The notes under the pieces are model-generated. The model was not told the DNA's origin. It did not search any database and worked only from the letters and a program-made list of their open reading frames with translations. Both the position numbers and the translations under genes were made by a program. Below are positions 5,924 to 6,962 of a DNA stretch of 6,962 nt, piece by piece; position 1 is the first letter of the stretch; the number at the start of each line of letters is the position of its first letter. This DNA comes from Candidatus Hydrogenedentota bacterium (GTDB lineage: Bacteria; Hydrogenedentota; Hydrogenedentia; Hydrogenedentales; SLHB01), in NCBI GenBank assembly GCA_029262095.1, contig JAJDAB010000669.1:1-6962 (forward strand), given 5' to 3'.

Positions 5924-6933
5924 TTCGCGTAGGCATCGTGGGTGCCACCGGCTACGGATCACGGGAATTGTTGCGCCTTTTGGCGATGCACCCCGGCGCA
6001 GAAGTGTGCGCCGTCACCTCCGAAAGCGCGGCAGGCCGTCCCTTGTGTGAAGTACTGCCGGCCCTTCGCGGTTTGTACGACATTCAATGCGAAGTTTTTC
6101 ATTCCAATTTGGTTGCCGAGCGCTGCGATGTCGTGTTTGTAGGCGTCCCCAGTGCGAAGTCCATGCCTTTCGTCGTGCCGTTACGTGAAAAGGGCGTACG
6201 GGTAGTCGACATCGGCCCCGATTTTCGGTTGTCCGACCCGGCCATTTTTGAGAAGTACTACGGCGAACGCCACGCGGCTCCCGAATTGCTCGAAGAAGCC
6301 GTTTACGGGCTCGTGCCGATGAACCGTGCGGCTATTGAGAAGACCAATCTCGTCGCGGTGCCGGGATGCTATCCCATCTCTGCGATCTTGCCCTTGCTTC
6401 CCATTCTTAAAGCCGCGAAACCGGAAACACCGGTCGTGATCGATTCGATATCCGGCATCACCGGTGCAGGTAGAACGCCCAACGACACGTATCATTTCCC
6501 TGAAATGAACGAAAACGTGCGTGCGTATAGCGTCGCAACGCATCGGCACACGCCCGAAATAGAACAAGCGCTTGGTGCGAACACGATGGTTCAGTTTACC
6601 CCCCACGTCGCACCTTATAGCCGTGGCATCTTGAGCACTATTACCGTTCGCCCGACAAAGAAGTTTGATGTCGCGGCCTGTTACGACATGTACAAAGACG
6701 AACCCTATATCCGGATACTCGGTGAAAACCGCTTACCGGAAGTGAAGTACGTGCGCGATTCGAACTTTTGCGATATCGGCTGGGTAAACGATGCGCGCAC
6801 TGGAAATCTCGTCCTTATTAGCGCAATCGACAACCTCATCGGCGGTACTGCGGGCATGGCGATTCAAAGTATGAATCTTATGTTTGGGCTGGACGAACGG
6901 ACGGCGCTTTCGCGGCCGGGTATGGCGCCGTGA
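5920..6933 (+). CDS. argC: N-acetyl-gamma-glutamyl-phosphate reductase
   Basis: A 337-aa cytoplasmic enzyme of arginine biosynthesis that reduces N-acetylglutamyl phosphate to the semialdehyde with NADPH. The N-terminal Rossmann fold carries GIVGATGYG (5-13), a GxxGxxG nucleotide site. Next come VFVGVPSAKS (73-82), VVDIGPDFRLSD (96-107), the catalytic cysteine C150 in VPGCYP, SGITGAGR (178-185), the conserved histidines in THRHTPEIEQ (207-216), and the C-terminal DNLIGGTAGMAIQSMNLM (304-321), a slightly divergent version of the family's GAxGQAVQNMNLM motif. Length is normal for the family. ATG at 5920 is chosen because the glycine-rich loop begins at once; only GACGGA about ten bases upstream could serve as ribosome site, and the start overlaps the stop of the short ORF at 5894. 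The next gene overlaps its stop codon, so argC and argJ are co-transcribed. Confidence 0.96.
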   Translation: MIRVGIVGATGYGSRELLRLLAMHPGAEVCAVTSESAAGRPLCEVLPALRGLYDIQCEVFHSNLVAERCDVVFVGVPSAKSMPFVVPLREKGVRVVDIGPDFRLSDPAIFEKYYGERHAAPELLEEAVYGLVPMNRAAIEKTNLVAVPGCYPISAILPLLPILKAAKPETPVVIDSISGITGAGRTPNDTYHFPEMNENVRAYSVATHRHTPEIEQALGANTMVQFTPHVAPYSRGILSTITVRPTKKFDVAACYDMYKDEPYIRILGENRLPEVKYVRDSNFCDIGWVNDARTGNLVLISAIDNLIGGTAGMAIQSMNLMFGLDERTALSRPGMAP

Positions 6934-6962
6934 ATGAGATTGAAGGTGGCGTAGCCGCGCCG
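6930..6962 (+). CDS. argJ: N-terminus of glutamate N-acetyltransferase/amino-acid acetyltransferase, cut off by window edge
   Basis: GTG at 6930 opens an 11-codon frame to the window end, reading MNEIEGGVAAP. The GGVxAP sequence is the usual opening of ArgJ, where it precedes KGFxAxGV. ArgJ moves the acetyl group from N-acetylornithine to glutamate, making the cyclic arginine pathway. The start overlaps the argC stop (GTGA), pointing to translational coupling, and argC-argJ is a very common gene order. Only the first residues are visible, so identity rests on this short match plus context; the pathway fit is strong. Confidence 0.72.
   Translation, partial: MNEIEGGVAAP

Overview
This is a gene-dense stretch from a free-living bacterium with GC content around the mid-50s percent (judged by eye, not computed). 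It combines strong Shine-Dalgarno sites, a Tat-exported formylglycine sulfatase, DUF4173-type membrane proteins and an argC-argJ pair. That mix would suit the sulfatase-rich Planctomycetota/Verrucomicrobiota/Hydrogenedentota group, but this placement is a low-confidence inference. No RNA genes, mobile elements, CRISPR arrays or long repeats are visible. No gap between genes exceeds about 135 bases.

Left half (1-3504, all minus strand, transcribed right to left): a four-gene block. In transcription order it holds a 212-aa multi-pass membrane protein (3454-2816), a 120-aa winged-helix regulator 6 bases behind it (2809-2447), a 487-aa DUF4173-like membrane protein (2374-911), and a membrane-anchored protein that runs off the left edge (876-1). 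The last resembles linalool dehydratase/isomerase-type alpha/alpha-barrel proteins. Two near-identical inverted repeats of the form ACTTTR-N5-YAAAGT lie in front of the first gene and in front of the DUF4173 gene. In front of the first gene, one repeat arm coincides with the -10 element of a good promoter (TTGACA, 17 bases, TAAAGT). The simplest reading is an autoregulated cassette whose own winged-helix protein binds both sites. Its physiological job is unknown, and it is the best candidate here for an undescribed system.

Middle (3583-5785): a VOC/glyoxalase-fold protein with an unusual C-terminal extension (minus strand) is divergent from a secreted sulfatase (plus strand). The sulfatase has its own clear promoter at 4193-4221, a twin-arginine signal and a complete active-site set.

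Right end (5839-6962, plus strand): an arginine biosynthesis operon. A promoter (5839-5867) drives argC, followed by the first 11 codons of argJ, whose GTG start overlaps the argC stop. Between promoter and argC lies a possible nine-codon leader ORF. It has the best Shine-Dalgarno of the region, and its stop overlaps the argC start codon in an ATGA arrangement, suggesting translational coupling.
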